Shown piece by piece: positions 17,501 through 27,044 of a stretch of 55,348 bases of DNA. The stretch's first letter is position 1, and each line of letters starts with the position of its first letter. The translations under genes and the position numbers were made by a program. The DNA lies in NCBI GenBank assembly GCA_946625225.1, contig CAMOTA010000007.1, positions 1 to 55,348 on the forward strand. Reading direction: 5' to 3'. This stretch comes from UBA9715 sp003452695 (GTDB lineage Bacteria > Actinomycetota > Coriobacteriia > Coriobacteriales > Eggerthellaceae). The notes beneath the pieces were generated by a model that saw only the letters and a program-made list of their open reading frames with translations, did not search any database and was not told where the DNA came from.

Positions 17501-20377
17501 ATGACGTGCATGCACAAAGTATCTACATGGATAGCAGGCGTGGCGATTGCATCCGCATGTGCTTTCGGCGTTCCCGCGGCGGCCTTCGCGGCGGCCCCGA
17601 ACGCCGCTGAAAACGGGGCTGGCGCCACCCGGGTGGAGACGCCCGCCGCAAGCACCGCAGGTGTCGCGAGCACTGCGGGTGGCCCGACGGCGCAAGCAGG
17701 AAACGCAGCTGCCTCGGGCAAGGCGGGCGCATCTGCAACTGCGGGCGCCGCGGCCCCGAAGGGCGCACAGGGCGGGCAGGCGCCGGCTGGCGCAACCCCC
17801 GCCGGCACCGACGATTCCGCTGCCGGCGGCGCCCAGGGCGCTGGCGCTGCAGGCACCGCAGGCTCTGCAGACGCCGACCCGACGCAGGCGACCGGCTCGA
17901 CGCCCGTTGCCGGTAAACCGGCAGCCGATTCCGCAGGTGCTGCGAGTGGCGCCAGCAAGGACGCGGGCGCATCCAACAGCGGCGCTGCGGCCGGCAAGTC
18001 CGTTCCCGCTGCTCCGGTTGGCGGCGATTCCTCGAGCGATTTCGCGTCTTCGACCCCTGCCGCTTCGGATGCTGCGCCGGCCGCTGCCGCCGCGCGCGCC
18101 GCGAAGCCCGCGGCCGCAGCCGCAACCACCGCCGCGACCACCGCGACCACCGCAAAGCCTGCGGCCGCCACGGCGAAGGAGGCGAAGGCTTCCGCGGCAA
18201 CCAAGCTGCGCGCCGCCGTGAAAACCCAGGAAGACCCGGACAATGCGGCCGGCGACGAAACCGCCCCGAGCATCAAGCTGGGCGTGAGCGCCCGCATTCA
18301 AGGCAAGAAGAAGCTGGCCGACGAAGTGTATGCGAAAGGCAACGGCAAGGCCGTGCGCGTGGGCACGATGGGCAAGAGCCTGCGCCTGGAACAGCTGAAG
18401 TTCAGGATTACGGGCGACGTGACCGACGGCGTGCAGGTGCAGGCCTATGTGCAGGGCGTGGGCTGGCAGGCGGTCGGCGAGAACGCCGGCCTGGTCAGCG
18501 CCGGCAAGCGCATCGAGGCCATCCGCGTCATGCTGGTCGGCACCGCATCGCAGTGGTTCAACGTGCGCTACCGCGCCTACATGCAGGACTCCGCTTGGGG
18601 CCCGTGGAAGAGGAACGGCGCCATTGCGGGCGCAGCCGGCGACGGCAAGCGCATGGAGGCGCTGGAGCTGAAGCTGCTGAAGAAGAAGGCCCAGACCGAG
18701 GCCTCGAGCGGCATCGTGGGCATCCGCACGCGGACGCACGTGCAGAACCTGGGCTGGCAGCGCTGGGTGAAGGACGGCGAGGACGCCGGCACGGTCGGCC
18801 GCGCCCTGCGCGTGGAAATGGTGAAGCTTGCGCTCGATCCGGGCGCCTACGACGGCAACCTGGTGCTGAAGGCCCATGTGGAGGGCACGGGTTGGACCGA
18901 CAAGCTGAAGGGGTTGGCCGTGGAGGCCGGCACGACGGGCAAGGGCCTGCGCATCGAGGCGCTTACGCTGAAGCTGGCCGGCGAGATTTCCAAGTACTAC
19001 GACGTGGTGTACCGCGCGCACGTGCAGAACGTGGGCTGGCAGCCCTGGGTTCTGAACGGCGCGAAGACGGGCAGCACCGGCAAGGCGCAGCGCATCGAGG
19101 CGCTGGAGATAAAGCTCGTGCAGAAGGGCAAGACCTACAAACCCGGCAGGGGCACCTACTACGTGTCGCTTGCGGGCAACCTGGGCCGCACGCTGGCCAG
19201 TGCGTCCACGGCAAACGGTGCGCAGGCCCGCAGCGCCGCCTTCGCCAATAACTTCGCCGAACGCTATTACCTGCGCAAAGCGGGCAAGGGCGCCTATCAG
19301 CTGCAGTCCGTGAACTCGGGCCTGTTCCTTTCCAGCGAAGGCGGAAAGCTCGTGCAGCGCGCCTACTCGGCAACGCAGAAGAAGCAGCGCTTCTCTCTGT
19401 CGGCATGGGACGGCGGCTACACGCTAATCGCCAAGGGCGGCAACGTGGCCCTGGCCGGATCGAATGCCGTCGTGGCGAAGGCGGGCGCCAAGTGGGTGCT
19501 CACGCGGACGAGCATTATCCCCGACGGGTACTACAACGTGTTCAACAGGGCCCAGAACCGCTTGCTGAACGTGAACAGCAAGGAGTTCACCAAGGCGGGC
19601 GCGAACGTGACGGTCTACGATGCGAAGAACATGGGCACCCAGATATTCCGCTTCGCGAACCAGGGCGACGACGACTACACCATCGTGTGCGCGCTGTCCG
19701 ACTACTCCATCGAGGTGCAGGACGGTTCGAAGGGCAACGGCGCGAACGTGCGCCAGTGGGGCGCGAACGGCTCCGCCGCCCAGCGGTGGACGGTGCTGCT
19801 GGACGTGAACGGCGGGCTCGTGTTCAAGAACAAGGCGTCGGGCAAGGTGATGACGGCGCTCGGAACGGGCGCGGCCAGCTCGAACGTGGCGTCGTACAGC
19901 TACAAGCGCGCGACCACGCAGCGCTGGACGCTCAGGCCGGTCGCCTGGAACGGCAACCCGGCGCTGTCCCGCGCGACCGACATCGCCAGGAACCTTTCCA
20001 GCAACACGGGCTATCTGATAACCGTGGACCTTAGCAACCACTGGCTGTGCATCTTCAAGGGCGGCCGGGGCAACTGGACCATGGACCGCAACTGGATAAT
20101 CTCGAACGGCAAGAAGACCTCGCCGACCGTCACCGGCGACTTCACGACGCAGGCGAAGGGCTATTCGTTCGGCCATGGCTACACGTGCTATTACTACACG
20201 CAGTTCTACGGCGACTACCTGTTCCATTCCATCAAGTACAAGGAAGGCACGCGCATCGTAAGCGACGGACGCCTGGGGCAGTACGTGTCGATGGGCTGCG
20301 TGCGCATGGAAATAGACAATGCCAAATGGATATACGACCACATTCCAACGGGCACGCACGTGAAGGTGTACAACTAG
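17501..20377 (+). CDS. L,D-transpeptidase with ChW repeats and ricin-like section (copy 1)
   Basis: This exported wall enzyme of about 958 residues has a signal peptide (STWIAGVAIASACAFG, cleavage near AFAAAP) and an Ala/Gly/Ser/Thr-rich linker to about residue 245. Six ChW repeats follow (for example THVQNLGWQRWVKDGEDAGT, ending in RIEAL-type motifs), then a beta-trefoil ricin-like section (about 545-810). The C-terminal YkuD domain starts at TGYLITVDLSNHWLCIF. Catalytic residues are His909 in FHSIKYK and Cys933 in SMGCVRM. YkuD domains form 3-3 peptidoglycan cross-links or attach proteins to the wall; ChW repeats probably bind the wall. ATG 17501 is preferred to the upstream GTG at 17375 because it places the signal peptide at the N-terminus. 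The downstream paralog has the same architecture. Confidence 0.88.
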   Translation: MTCMHKVSTWIAGVAIASACAFGVPAAAFAAAPNAAENGAGATRVETPAASTAGVASTAGGPTAQAGNAAASGKAGASATAGAAAPKGAQGGQAPAGATPAGTDDSAAGGAQGAGAAGTAGSADADPTQATGSTPVAGKPAADSAGAASGASKDAGASNSGAAAGKSVPAAPVGGDSSSDFASSTPAASDAAPAAAAARAAKPAAAAATTAATTATTAKPAAATAKEAKASAATKLRAAVKTQEDPDNAAGDETAPSIKLGVSARIQGKKKLADEVYAKGNGKAVRVGTMGKSLRLEQLKFRITGDVTDGVQVQAYVQGVGWQAVGENAGLVSAGKRIEAIRVMLVGTASQWFNVRYRAYMQDSAWGPWKRNGAIAGAAGDGKRMEALELKLLKKKAQTEASSGIVGIRTRTHVQNLGWQRWVKDGEDAGTVGRALRVEMVKLALDPGAYDGNLVLKAHVEGTGWTDKLKGLAVEAGTTGKGLRIEALTLKLAGEISKYYDVVYRAHVQNVGWQPWVLNGAKTGSTGKAQRIEALEIKLVQKGKTYKPGRGTYYVSLAGNLGRTLASASTANGAQARSAAFANNFAERYYLRKAGKGAYQLQSVNSGLFLSSEGGKLVQRAYSATQKKQRFSLSAWDGGYTLIAKGGNVALAGSNAVVAKAGAKWVLTRTSIIPDGYYNVFNRAQNRLLNVNSKEFTKAGANVTVYDAKNMGTQIFRFANQGDDDYTIVCALSDYSIEVQDGSKGNGANVRQWGANGSAAQRWTVLLDVNGGLVFKNKASGKVMTALGTGAASSNVASYSYKRATTQRWTLRPVAWNGNPALSRATDIARNLSSNTGYLITVDLSNHWLCIFKGGRGNWTMDRNWIISNGKKTSPTVTGDFTTQAKGYSFGHGYTCYYYTQFYGDYLFHSIKYKEGTRIVSDGRLGQYVSMGCVRMEIDNAKWIYDHIPTGTHVKVYN

Positions 20378-20445
20378 CCCGGGCCCGGGGCCGCTACGGC
20401 GCATGCGGGCACGGTTAGCACGAGGGGGACGAAGGAGATTTGGAC

Positions 20446-23265
20446 ATGCTTACGGGAAAATTCAGGACGCGCGCGGCGGGATTGATGGCCGCCTGCGCCT
20501 GCGCTTGCGCACTGGCCACGCCGACGATGGCGTTCGCCGCAACGCAGGAGGCGGATGCGGTCAGCGCCGGCGCGGCGAAGGCGGTGGCCGTCCAGGCCAC
20601 CGGGACCGCCGGGGCGAAGGGCGCAGATGCCGCAGCTGCCGGCCAGGACGCGCAGAAGGCGGGCACGGCCGGTAGCGCTTCGGCTGCCACGGCGACTGCC
20701 GCATCTGGCGCTGCTGAAAATGCGGGCGATGCGACCCTTCCCGCAACTGGAGCGAACGCAGGCGCCGCGAAAGAGACGACCTCCGAAAAGGTGGCCGGAA
20801 GCGCTTCTGCGGATAACCTGAGCGGGGCAGAGGACTCCGACGGCGCGGCGAGCGCAGGCAGTGCAGACGCATCCGTCGTGCAGCAGGGCGGCAATGGAGA
20901 TGAACGGGCGAATGCGCAACAGGCGCCCGCCGCAGCAGCCGGATCCGCTGCCGCGGAGAAAACCGCTTCGCGGGCCTCTGCGGAGAAGGCGGGGCAAGCT
21001 GCCGCTGCCACCGCTGCCGCCTCTGCCGCCAGCACTGCAAGTGCCGGTGCGAAGGCTTCCGCTGCCGCAACTGCGAAGCGCGCATCCACCGCCAAGACCA
21101 CGATGGTCGCCCGGGTGCAGGACGACGACGCGTCGGACGAGGCTCCGGAAGCCAAGCTGACCGTGCGCGCCCGCGTGCAGAAGAAGGGCTGGACCAAGGA
21201 GAAAACCGCCACAGCCGGCACCGAGGTGGAAGTCGGCACGACGGGCAAGGGACTGCGCATCGACCAGCTGCGCTTCCAGCTGAACCTGCCCGACGACGCG
21301 AAGGGCGGCATTCAGGTGCAAGTTCACATGGGCGGCATGGGCTGGCAGGCGGTGGACAAGGCGGCCGCGGGCAACCTGCTTTCCGCAGGCGCGGCGGGCA
21401 AGACCATAGAGGCCATCCGCATCATGCTGGTCGGCGACATATCGCGCTTCTACGACATCTGCTATCGGGGCCACGTGCAGAACGTGGGCTGGCAGAAATG
21501 GGCGAGGAACGGCGACGTGGCGGGCACGACGGGCAGGGGCCTGCGCATGGAGGCGCTGCGCGTGAAGCTGGTTCAGAAGAAGAAGCCCGAAGACGAGGAA
21601 TCCACCGGCATCGTGGCCGTGCGCGGCAAGGGCCATGTGATGCGCGGCGGCTGGACGGCATGGCTGAGCGACGACGTCGCAATAGGCACGACGGGCGCAT
21701 CGCGTGCCCTGAACGCCGTGAAGCTGGACTTGGATGCCGGGTCGCTGGGCGGGCGCGTGCTGGTGCGCGCGAAGCTGAAGGGCGCCGCATGGAGCGCCTA
21801 TAAAGAGGGCGAGGTCGGAAACGCCCGTTCGGCGAGGATAATCGAGGCCCTGGGCATGAAGCTGGCGGGCGGCGTGGCCGACCGCTTCGACGTGATGTAC
21901 CGTGCGCACGTGCAGAACGTGGGCTGGCAGCCGTGGACGCTGAACGGCGGCGTGGCGGGCCTGGCCGGCAGGGGCCTGCGTATAGAGGCCCTGCAGGTGA
22001 AGATAGTGGAGCGCGGATCGGACGTGCCGCTTGCCGAGGGCACGTATTTCATATCGCCTGCCAAGAACGCCGCCAGGGCCCTGAAACCCGCATCGTCGGC
22101 TAAGGGCGTGCGCAGCGTTGCCGCAACCTTTGCCGACAACCTGTACGAGCGCTACTATCTGCGCGACGAGGGCAACGGCATGGTGTCGTTGCAGTCGGTG
22201 TTCTCGGGCCTGTTCCTGGCCAAGAAGAATGGCGCCATCGTGCAGCTGCCCGATTCCAGCAGGGCCACGCACCGCTGGCAGCTTTCCAGCTGGAAGGGCG
22301 GCTACGTGCTGCAGAACGCGCGGGACGACAAGGCCGTGGCCTTCGTGGGCGGCAAGGCCGCGCTGCGGGCCAAGGGCACGCGGCTCGTCTTCACCGGCAC
22401 CCAGCTCTTGCCGAACGGCAACTACCGCCTGCGCAACCTGCAGGGCAACAGCTGGTTGAACATCGGGGGCATGAGCTACAAGCTGGGCGACAATGCCGAG
22501 GTGGCCGCTCTGGGCGACATGCGCCGACAGGTGTTCATCTTCACGAACAAGGGCGCAGACAACTTCGAGATAAAGAACGCCTACAGCTATCAGGCGCTCG
22601 ACGTGATGAACGGGTCGAGTGCAAGCGGCACCAACGTGCGCCAGTGGGAATTCAACAATTCGGCGGCCCAGACGTGGAAGGCGGCGCTCAGCCGCAAGGG
22701 CGGCTTCACCTTCACGAACAAGGCCTCGGGTACGGTGCTCACGGCCGGCGGTTCCGCCCGCGCGGGCAACAACGTAAGCGCGAACACGGCGGCGGACGCA
22801 CGGAACCAGTGCTGGCTGCTGGCGCCGTCGGGCTATGCGGGCAACCCGGCCATCCCGCGTGCGGCGGCGATGATCAGGGATCTGAGCAGCAAGACGAACT
22901 ATGCCATCGCCTACGACCTGACCAATCACTGGCTATGCGTGTTCCAGGGAAGCCGAGGCAATTGGACCATGATAAAGACGTGGATCATCTCGCACGGCAA
23001 GGCGTCCAACCCGTCGCCGCGCGGCACGTTCGAAACGCGCAGGCGCACGCCTCGCAGCTACGGCGGCAGCACCATCTGGTACTACACGCATTTCCGGGGA
23101 GACAACGCCTTCCATAGCATCAAGTTCAAGCGCGACAGCATGACCGCCGTGAACGACGGGCGCCTGGGCAAGGAGATATCGTACGGATGCGTGCGCATGG
23201 AGCTGCCCAATGCCAAGTTCATCTACGACCTGCCGCTCGGCACGCTCGTGCGGGGCTACAAGTAG
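20446..23265 (+). CDS. L,D-transpeptidase with ChW repeats and ricin-like section (copy 2)
   Basis: This protein of about 939 residues has the same layout as its upstream neighbour. The order is signal peptide (MAACACACALATPTMAFAA), Ala-rich low-complexity linker to about 225, six ChW repeats including AHVQNVGWQPWTLNGGVAG, a ricin-like section, and a YkuD domain. In the YkuD domain YAIAYDLTNHWLCVFQGSR leads to FHSIKFK and the nucleophile Cys915 in SYGCVRM. ATG 20446 has GAAGGAG 8 nt upstream; a TTG at 20440 is less likely. It begins 68 nt after the first copy, so the two are probably co-transcribed. The pair looks like a local duplication, with the catalytic and ChW parts better preserved than the linkers. 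It should act outside the membrane on peptidoglycan. Confidence 0.88.
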   Translation: MLTGKFRTRAAGLMAACACACALATPTMAFAATQEADAVSAGAAKAVAVQATGTAGAKGADAAAAGQDAQKAGTAGSASAATATAASGAAENAGDATLPATGANAGAAKETTSEKVAGSASADNLSGAEDSDGAASAGSADASVVQQGGNGDERANAQQAPAAAAGSAAAEKTASRASAEKAGQAAAATAAASAASTASAGAKASAAATAKRASTAKTTMVARVQDDDASDEAPEAKLTVRARVQKKGWTKEKTATAGTEVEVGTTGKGLRIDQLRFQLNLPDDAKGGIQVQVHMGGMGWQAVDKAAAGNLLSAGAAGKTIEAIRIMLVGDISRFYDICYRGHVQNVGWQKWARNGDVAGTTGRGLRMEALRVKLVQKKKPEDEESTGIVAVRGKGHVMRGGWTAWLSDDVAIGTTGASRALNAVKLDLDAGSLGGRVLVRAKLKGAAWSAYKEGEVGNARSARIIEALGMKLAGGVADRFDVMYRAHVQNVGWQPWTLNGGVAGLAGRGLRIEALQVKIVERGSDVPLAEGTYFISPAKNAARALKPASSAKGVRSVAATFADNLYERYYLRDEGNGMVSLQSVFSGLFLAKKNGAIVQLPDSSRATHRWQLSSWKGGYVLQNARDDKAVAFVGGKAALRAKGTRLVFTGTQLLPNGNYRLRNLQGNSWLNIGGMSYKLGDNAEVAALGDMRRQVFIFTNKGADNFEIKNAYSYQALDVMNGSSASGTNVRQWEFNNSAAQTWKAALSRKGGFTFTNKASGTVLTAGGSARAGNNVSANTAADARNQCWLLAPSGYAGNPAIPRAAAMIRDLSSKTNYAIAYDLTNHWLCVFQGSRGNWTMIKTWIISHGKASNPSPRGTFETRRRTPRSYGGSTIWYYTHFRGDNAFHSIKFKRDSMTAVNDGRLGKEISYGCVRMELPNAKFIYDLPLGTLVRGYK

Positions 23266-23294
23266 GAAGCTGCGGCGCGCAAAGAGACGATGGG

Positions 23295-23333
23295 AGACGG
23301 GTTGATTGCAAGCAGAGGCGCATCGGCCCGTCT
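23295..23333. terminator. Possible hairpin between the L,D-transpeptidase and glutamine synthetase genes
   Basis: AGACGGG (23295-23301) pairs with CCCGTCT (23327-23333) across a 25-nt loop and is followed by TCTTGT. This may end the transpeptidase transcript or form part of the glutamine synthetase leader. The long loop and weak T-tract make it uncertain. Confidence 0.3.
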
Positions 23334-23378
23334 TCTTGTAAGGCCAGGTGTTTTCCAGAACACGACGAAGGGAGCCAG

Positions 23379-24722
23379 ATGAATCCGGAACGCGATTTTG
23401 TGCTGAAGACCATAAAGAGCCGCGATGTGCATTTCGTGCGCTTGTGGTTCACCGACGTGTTGGGCGTTATGAAGTCGTTTGCCGTGTCGCCTTCCGAAAT
23501 CGAAGGCGCCTTCGAGGACGGCATGGGCTTCGACGGCAGCTGCATTGCCGGTTTCGGAAGCGCCGAGGAATCGGACATGCTGGCCTTTCCCGACCCCGAA
23601 ACCTTTCAGGTGCTGCCCTGGCGGCCTTCGTCGAACGCCGTCGCCCGCATGTTCTGCGACATCCGCATGCCCGACGGGTCGGCCTTCGACGGCGATCCGC
23701 GCCAGGTTCTGCGGCGCATGGTGGACAAGGCGGCCGAGGCCGGCTTCATATTCAACGTGGGGCCCGAGCTGGAATACTACTACTTCCAGGACGCCGAATC
23801 GCCCACAGTGCTCGACCGCGGGGGCTATTTCGACCTGACCAGCTTGGATTACGCATCCGATTTGCGGCGCGATACCGTGCTCGCGCTGGAAAAGCTGGGC
23901 ATTCCCGTTGAATACTCGCATCACGAGAACGGCCCCTCGCAGCACGAGATAGACCTGCGCTACACCGACGCGCTTTCCATGGCCGATGCGGTCATGACAT
24001 ACAAGCTGGCCGTGAAGGAGATCGCCATCGAACACGGCGTGTATGCATCGTTCATGCCCAAGCCGCTGGCCGACCAGCCGGGCAACGGCATGCACGTGCA
24101 CCAGAGCCTGTTCGACCCGGAAGGCAACAACCTGTTCTACGACGAGGCCGACCCGCTGGGCTACAACCTGTCCGACATCGCCAAGCACTATATTGCGGGC
24201 ATCCTGAAATACGCTCCTGCGTTCAGTTTGGTCACCAACCAGTATGTGAACTCCTACAAACGCCTGGTCGGCAAGACCAACGTGCCTGCCCGGCTGTCGT
24301 GGGCGCATACGAGCCGCTCGGCCCTTATCCGGGTGCCCGGCTACCGGCCGCACCGCGCCGACGCCTGCCGTATCGAGCTGCGCAGTCCCGACCCGGCTGC
24401 AAACCCCTATCTCGCATTCGCCGTCATGCTGGCGGCGGGCCTTGCCGGCATCCAGGAAGGGCTGGACCCGGGGGCGCCGGCCGACAACGGCGCCTCGCAT
24501 CGCGCAGATGCCGCGCAGGGCGGCGATGCGGCGTATTCACGGGCGATGCTTCCCGCCAACCTGGGCGAAGCGGTCGAGCTGTTCGAATCGTCCGAGCTTA
24601 TGCGCGACACCCTGGGCGACCATATCCATTCGTATCTCGTGGCTTCCAAGCGCGCGGAATGGGAAGCCTACCAGCGCGACGTAAGCCCCTGGGAGCTCGA
24701 CCGATATCTGGCGGTGCTGTAA
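23379..24722 (+). CDS. glnA: Glutamine synthetase, type I
   Basis: This 447-residue cytoplasmic enzyme should join ammonia to glutamate with ATP. The N-terminal beta-grasp has RLWFTDVLGVMKSF and MGFDGSCIAGFGSAEESDML. The catalytic domain has GPELEYYYF, the metal and substrate loop NGPSQHEIDLRY, PGNGMHVHQSLFD, NSYKRLVG and RIELRSPDPAANPYLAFAVM. The length matches the short GSI-alpha form. The Tyr adenylylation site of the long form is not evident. The NSYKRLV loop continues as GKTNVPARLSWAHTSRSALI, which differs from the classical sequence, so a relative acting on another amine is possible. GAAGGGAG precedes ATG 23379. The stop overlaps the start of the downstream regulator as TAATG, which supports a role in nitrogen metabolism. 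Confidence 0.87.
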   Translation: MNPERDFVLKTIKSRDVHFVRLWFTDVLGVMKSFAVSPSEIEGAFEDGMGFDGSCIAGFGSAEESDMLAFPDPETFQVLPWRPSSNAVARMFCDIRMPDGSAFDGDPRQVLRRMVDKAAEAGFIFNVGPELEYYYFQDAESPTVLDRGGYFDLTSLDYASDLRRDTVLALEKLGIPVEYSHHENGPSQHEIDLRYTDALSMADAVMTYKLAVKEIAIEHGVYASFMPKPLADQPGNGMHVHQSLFDPEGNNLFYDEADPLGYNLSDIAKHYIAGILKYAPAFSLVTNQYVNSYKRLVGKTNVPARLSWAHTSRSALIRVPGYRPHRADACRIELRSPDPAANPYLAFAVMLAAGLAGIQEGLDPGAPADNGASHRADAAQGGDAAYSRAMLPANLGEAVELFESSELMRDTLGDHIHSYLVASKRAEWEAYQRDVSPWELDRYLAVL

Positions 24723-25387
24723 TGAGGAAACAGGTCGTCTTCATAGCAGATTCGCTGGACAACGCCTACAAGTTCCAGAAGGTGCTCTCGGAGTTCGACG
24801 TGGAGATTTCCGCCGGTTCCACTTTGCAGATTAAGAAGCTGCTCGCCCCCGAGGTGCGACGCGATCTGGTGGTGTTCGAAGCGCGCGATTCGGCCCTGGC
24901 GCATGTGGACGAAGTCGTGCAGCTTGCGCGCGAACATGATTGCCCGCTGCTGCTGATCGTGGACGAGTCCAGCTTGGACCAGGTGAAAGGCGTTCTCGTT
25001 GCCCCGTCGGATTTCGTCATGCACGGCGCCGTTCCCGGCGAATGCTCGGCTCGCGTGGCCCGCTTGCTGCAAGATGCGGACGCCGGCATGTATTCCGAGC
25101 TGATAACCGTCGAGAACATGACCATCAATCTGGCTACGTATCAGGTTCAGGTGGGCGGCAAGCCCGTCGATTTCACCTATCTGGAGTACGCGCTGCTGTC
25201 GTTTCTCGTGCGGCATCCGGGTCACACGTTTTCGCGCGACGCGCTGCTCCAGCACGTTTGGGGTTTCGACTACTACGGCGGCTCGCGCACCGTGGACGTG
25301 CACGTTCGCCGCGTGCGCGCCAAGCTTGGCCCCGACCTGGCCCAGCACCTGGAAACCGTGCGCGGCGTGGGCTATCTGTGGTCCTAG
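24722..25387 (+). CDS. Orphan OmpR-type response regulator with degenerate receiver (GlnR-like)
   Basis: This 221-residue protein has a receiver-like N-terminal half and a C-terminal winged-helix DNA-binding domain of the OmpR/PhoB type. The latter has FTYLEYALLSFLVRHPGHTF, LLQHVWGFDYYGGSRTVDVH and TVRGVGYLW. In the receiver the position expected for the phosphorylated Asp reads Glu (E53 in LVVFEARD), and the acidic pocket at the N-terminus is reduced (FIADSLD). No kinase gene is near. Its coupling by a 1-nt overlap to glutamine synthetase makes a GlnR-like nitrogen regulator plausible, because actinobacterial GlnR is also an orphan regulator with an atypical receiver. The role is inferred from context. 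It ends 2 nt from the convergent nth stop. Confidence 0.83.
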   Translation: MRKQVVFIADSLDNAYKFQKVLSEFDVEISAGSTLQIKKLLAPEVRRDLVVFEARDSALAHVDEVVQLAREHDCPLLLIVDESSLDQVKGVLVAPSDFVMHGAVPGECSARVARLLQDADAGMYSELITVENMTINLATYQVQVGGKPVDFTYLEYALLSFLVRHPGHTFSRDALLQHVWGFDYYGGSRTVDVHVRRVRAKLGPDLAQHLETVRGVGYLWS

Positions 25388-25389
25388 TG

Positions 25390-26043
25390 CTATTTGCCGC
25401 AGCTCGGGCAGAGGTCGGCCAGGAAGCATTCGCCGCATTTGGGCGCTTTGGCGCTGCACACTTCGCGCCCGAACAGTATCCACTGGTGGTTCACGGGGCC
25501 CCAGAGCTCGCGGGGGATTACCTTCAGCAGGTCCTGTTCGGTCTTGGATGCGTCTTTGGCGGAGGACAGCTTCAGCTTGTGCGCGATGCGGAAGACGTGC
25601 GTGTCCACGGCGATGCCCTCCACGATGCCGAACCCCGCGTTCATGACGATGTTGGCGGTCTTGCGGCCCACGCCCGGCAAACGCTGCAGGTCCTCGTAGG
25701 TTCGAGGCACTTCGCCGCCGAATTCGGCAAGCACCATCTGCGCGCACGATATGCAGTTGGTGGCCTTCACGCGGAAGAAGCCGATGGATCGCAGGATGTC
25801 CTGCACGTCGTGCACGTCGGCAGCGGCCAGGTCCTCGATTCGGGGATAGCGGCGCCACAGCTCGGGCGTTACCTTGTTCACGGCCGCGTCGGTGGTCTGG
25901 GCGGACAGCAGCACGGCAATGGTCAGGCGAAACGGGTCGCCTCCGAAATCGAGCGCCGGTTGCGCGTCCGGGTAATGCTGCCCGATGCGGTTGCATACCG
26001 CAAGCGCTCGCTCGCGCTTGGACTTCATCGATTCGCGTGGCAT
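25390..26043 (-). CDS. nth: Endonuclease III (DNA glycosylase / AP lyase)
   Basis: This 217-residue repair enzyme removes oxidised pyrimidines and nicks the abasic site. The helix-hairpin-helix LPGVGRKTANIV supplies the catalytic Lys, GIAVDTHVFR supplies the catalytic Asp, and the C-terminal Cys set C-x6-C-x2-C-x5-C (CSAKAPKCGECFLADLC) binds a [4Fe-4S] cluster. ATG 26043 is chosen because AAGGGAG stands 5 nt upstream. A GTG at 26070 would add nine residues, but a TACAAT -10 box directly abuts it (26076-26071), so transcription probably starts downstream of that GTG. The gene is divergent from the hydrate dehydratase gene and convergent with the response regulator gene. Confidence 0.95.
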   Translation of the reverse strand: MPRESMKSKRERALAVCNRIGQHYPDAQPALDFGGDPFRLTIAVLLSAQTTDAAVNKVTPELWRRYPRIEDLAAADVHDVQDILRSIGFFRVKATNCISCAQMVLAEFGGEVPRTYEDLQRLPGVGRKTANIVMNAGFGIVEGIAVDTHVFRIAHKLKLSSAKDASKTEQDLLKVIPRELWGPVNHQWILFGREVCSAKAPKCGECFLADLCPSCGK

Positions 26044-26171
26044 GCCGTCTCCCTTCGTCCGGATGTTCACATTGTACCCTCAAATTTGTTGTAGCGTTTG
26101 ACGGCTGCTCGTCATACAATGGTCGGCAACTTTGCGCGCTGTGAACAATCCCTTGAAAGGATGGGTGCCGG

Positions 26172-27044
26172 ATGTTGCAGCTGAAGGATGCGTGGACCGA
26201 AGACGAACTGCGGAATTCCATGCCGCACGTCGTGGCGGACGAGAACAAGTACACGCGCGGCGTGCTTACGATAATCGCCGGAAGCAAGCGCTATCCAGGC
26301 GCTGCCTGCCTTGCCGCGCATGCTGCCCAGCGCATGGGCGCGGGGTATACCGAGGTCGTCGCCGGCAGGAGGACGGCGGGGATTATCCTTGCCAGGCATC
26401 CTTCCATCGTCGTGCACGACATGAAGCGCTGGCAGCCGAAGCACCTGGCCAAGCACGCCCAGCGCGAACGCCATGCCGTGTGCATCGGCCCAGGCTTTCC
26501 CGCAGATAGCGAAACCGTCACGCGCATGGTCCAGGCCGTCTTGAACGAGGCGAAGGGCCCGGTGCTCGTCGATGGGGGCGCCTTGTCCGCGCTGTCGTCG
26601 AAGGGGGCGCTTCGGGCCTTGGCCACGCGGCGCGAACAGGGGCTGGCAACGGTTATCACGCCCCATATGGGCGAGGCTGCCCGGCTGCGCGACAGCCTGA
26701 TAATCCGCTCGGGCACGCCTGCCCAAGTCGCATCGGCCATAGCGATGGCTACGGGTGCGATCGTGGTCCTGAAAGGCCCCGACACCTTCATCGCGGCGGA
26801 AAACAAGGTGTTTCCCATGTGCGAAGGAACGCCCGCGCTGGCGAAGGCGGGTTCGGGCGATGTGCTGGCTGGCATGATGTCGGCCCTGCTGGCCTTGGGC
26901 ACGCAGCCGGTGGCGGCCGCCGTGCTGGGCGCGACGCTGCACGCCCGCGCCGGCATTGCCGCCGCGCAAGACTACACGGAACTCGGCGTTACTCCCGAAG
27001 ACGTAATCGCCCGCGTTCCTGCTGCCATTCGCACGCTTGCATAG
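26172..27044 (+). CDS. nnrD: ADP/ATP-dependent NAD(P)H-hydrate dehydratase
   Basis: This 290-residue enzyme repairs damaged NADHX/NADPHX in the cytoplasm. It matches the YjeF C-terminal (ribokinase-like) fold: GVLTIIAGSKRYPGAACLAA near the start, AVCIGPGFPADSETV, VLVDGGALSAL, TVITPHMGEAARL, AIVVLKGPDTFIA, and the phosphate and catalytic loop TPALAKAGSGDVLAGMMSAL. The N-terminal epimerase domain often fused to it is absent; no epimerase gene is in the window. The ATG at 26172 has AAAGGA about 10 nt upstream. It is a single-gene unit followed by a strong hairpin. Confidence 0.9.
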   Translation: MLQLKDAWTEDELRNSMPHVVADENKYTRGVLTIIAGSKRYPGAACLAAHAAQRMGAGYTEVVAGRRTAGIILARHPSIVVHDMKRWQPKHLAKHAQRERHAVCIGPGFPADSETVTRMVQAVLNEAKGPVLVDGGALSALSSKGALRALATRREQGLATVITPHMGEAARLRDSLIIRSGTPAQVASAIAMATGAIVVLKGPDTFIAAENKVFPMCEGTPALAKAGSGDVLAGMMSALLALGTQPVAAAVLGATLHARAGIAAAQDYTELGVTPEDVIARVPAAIRTLA

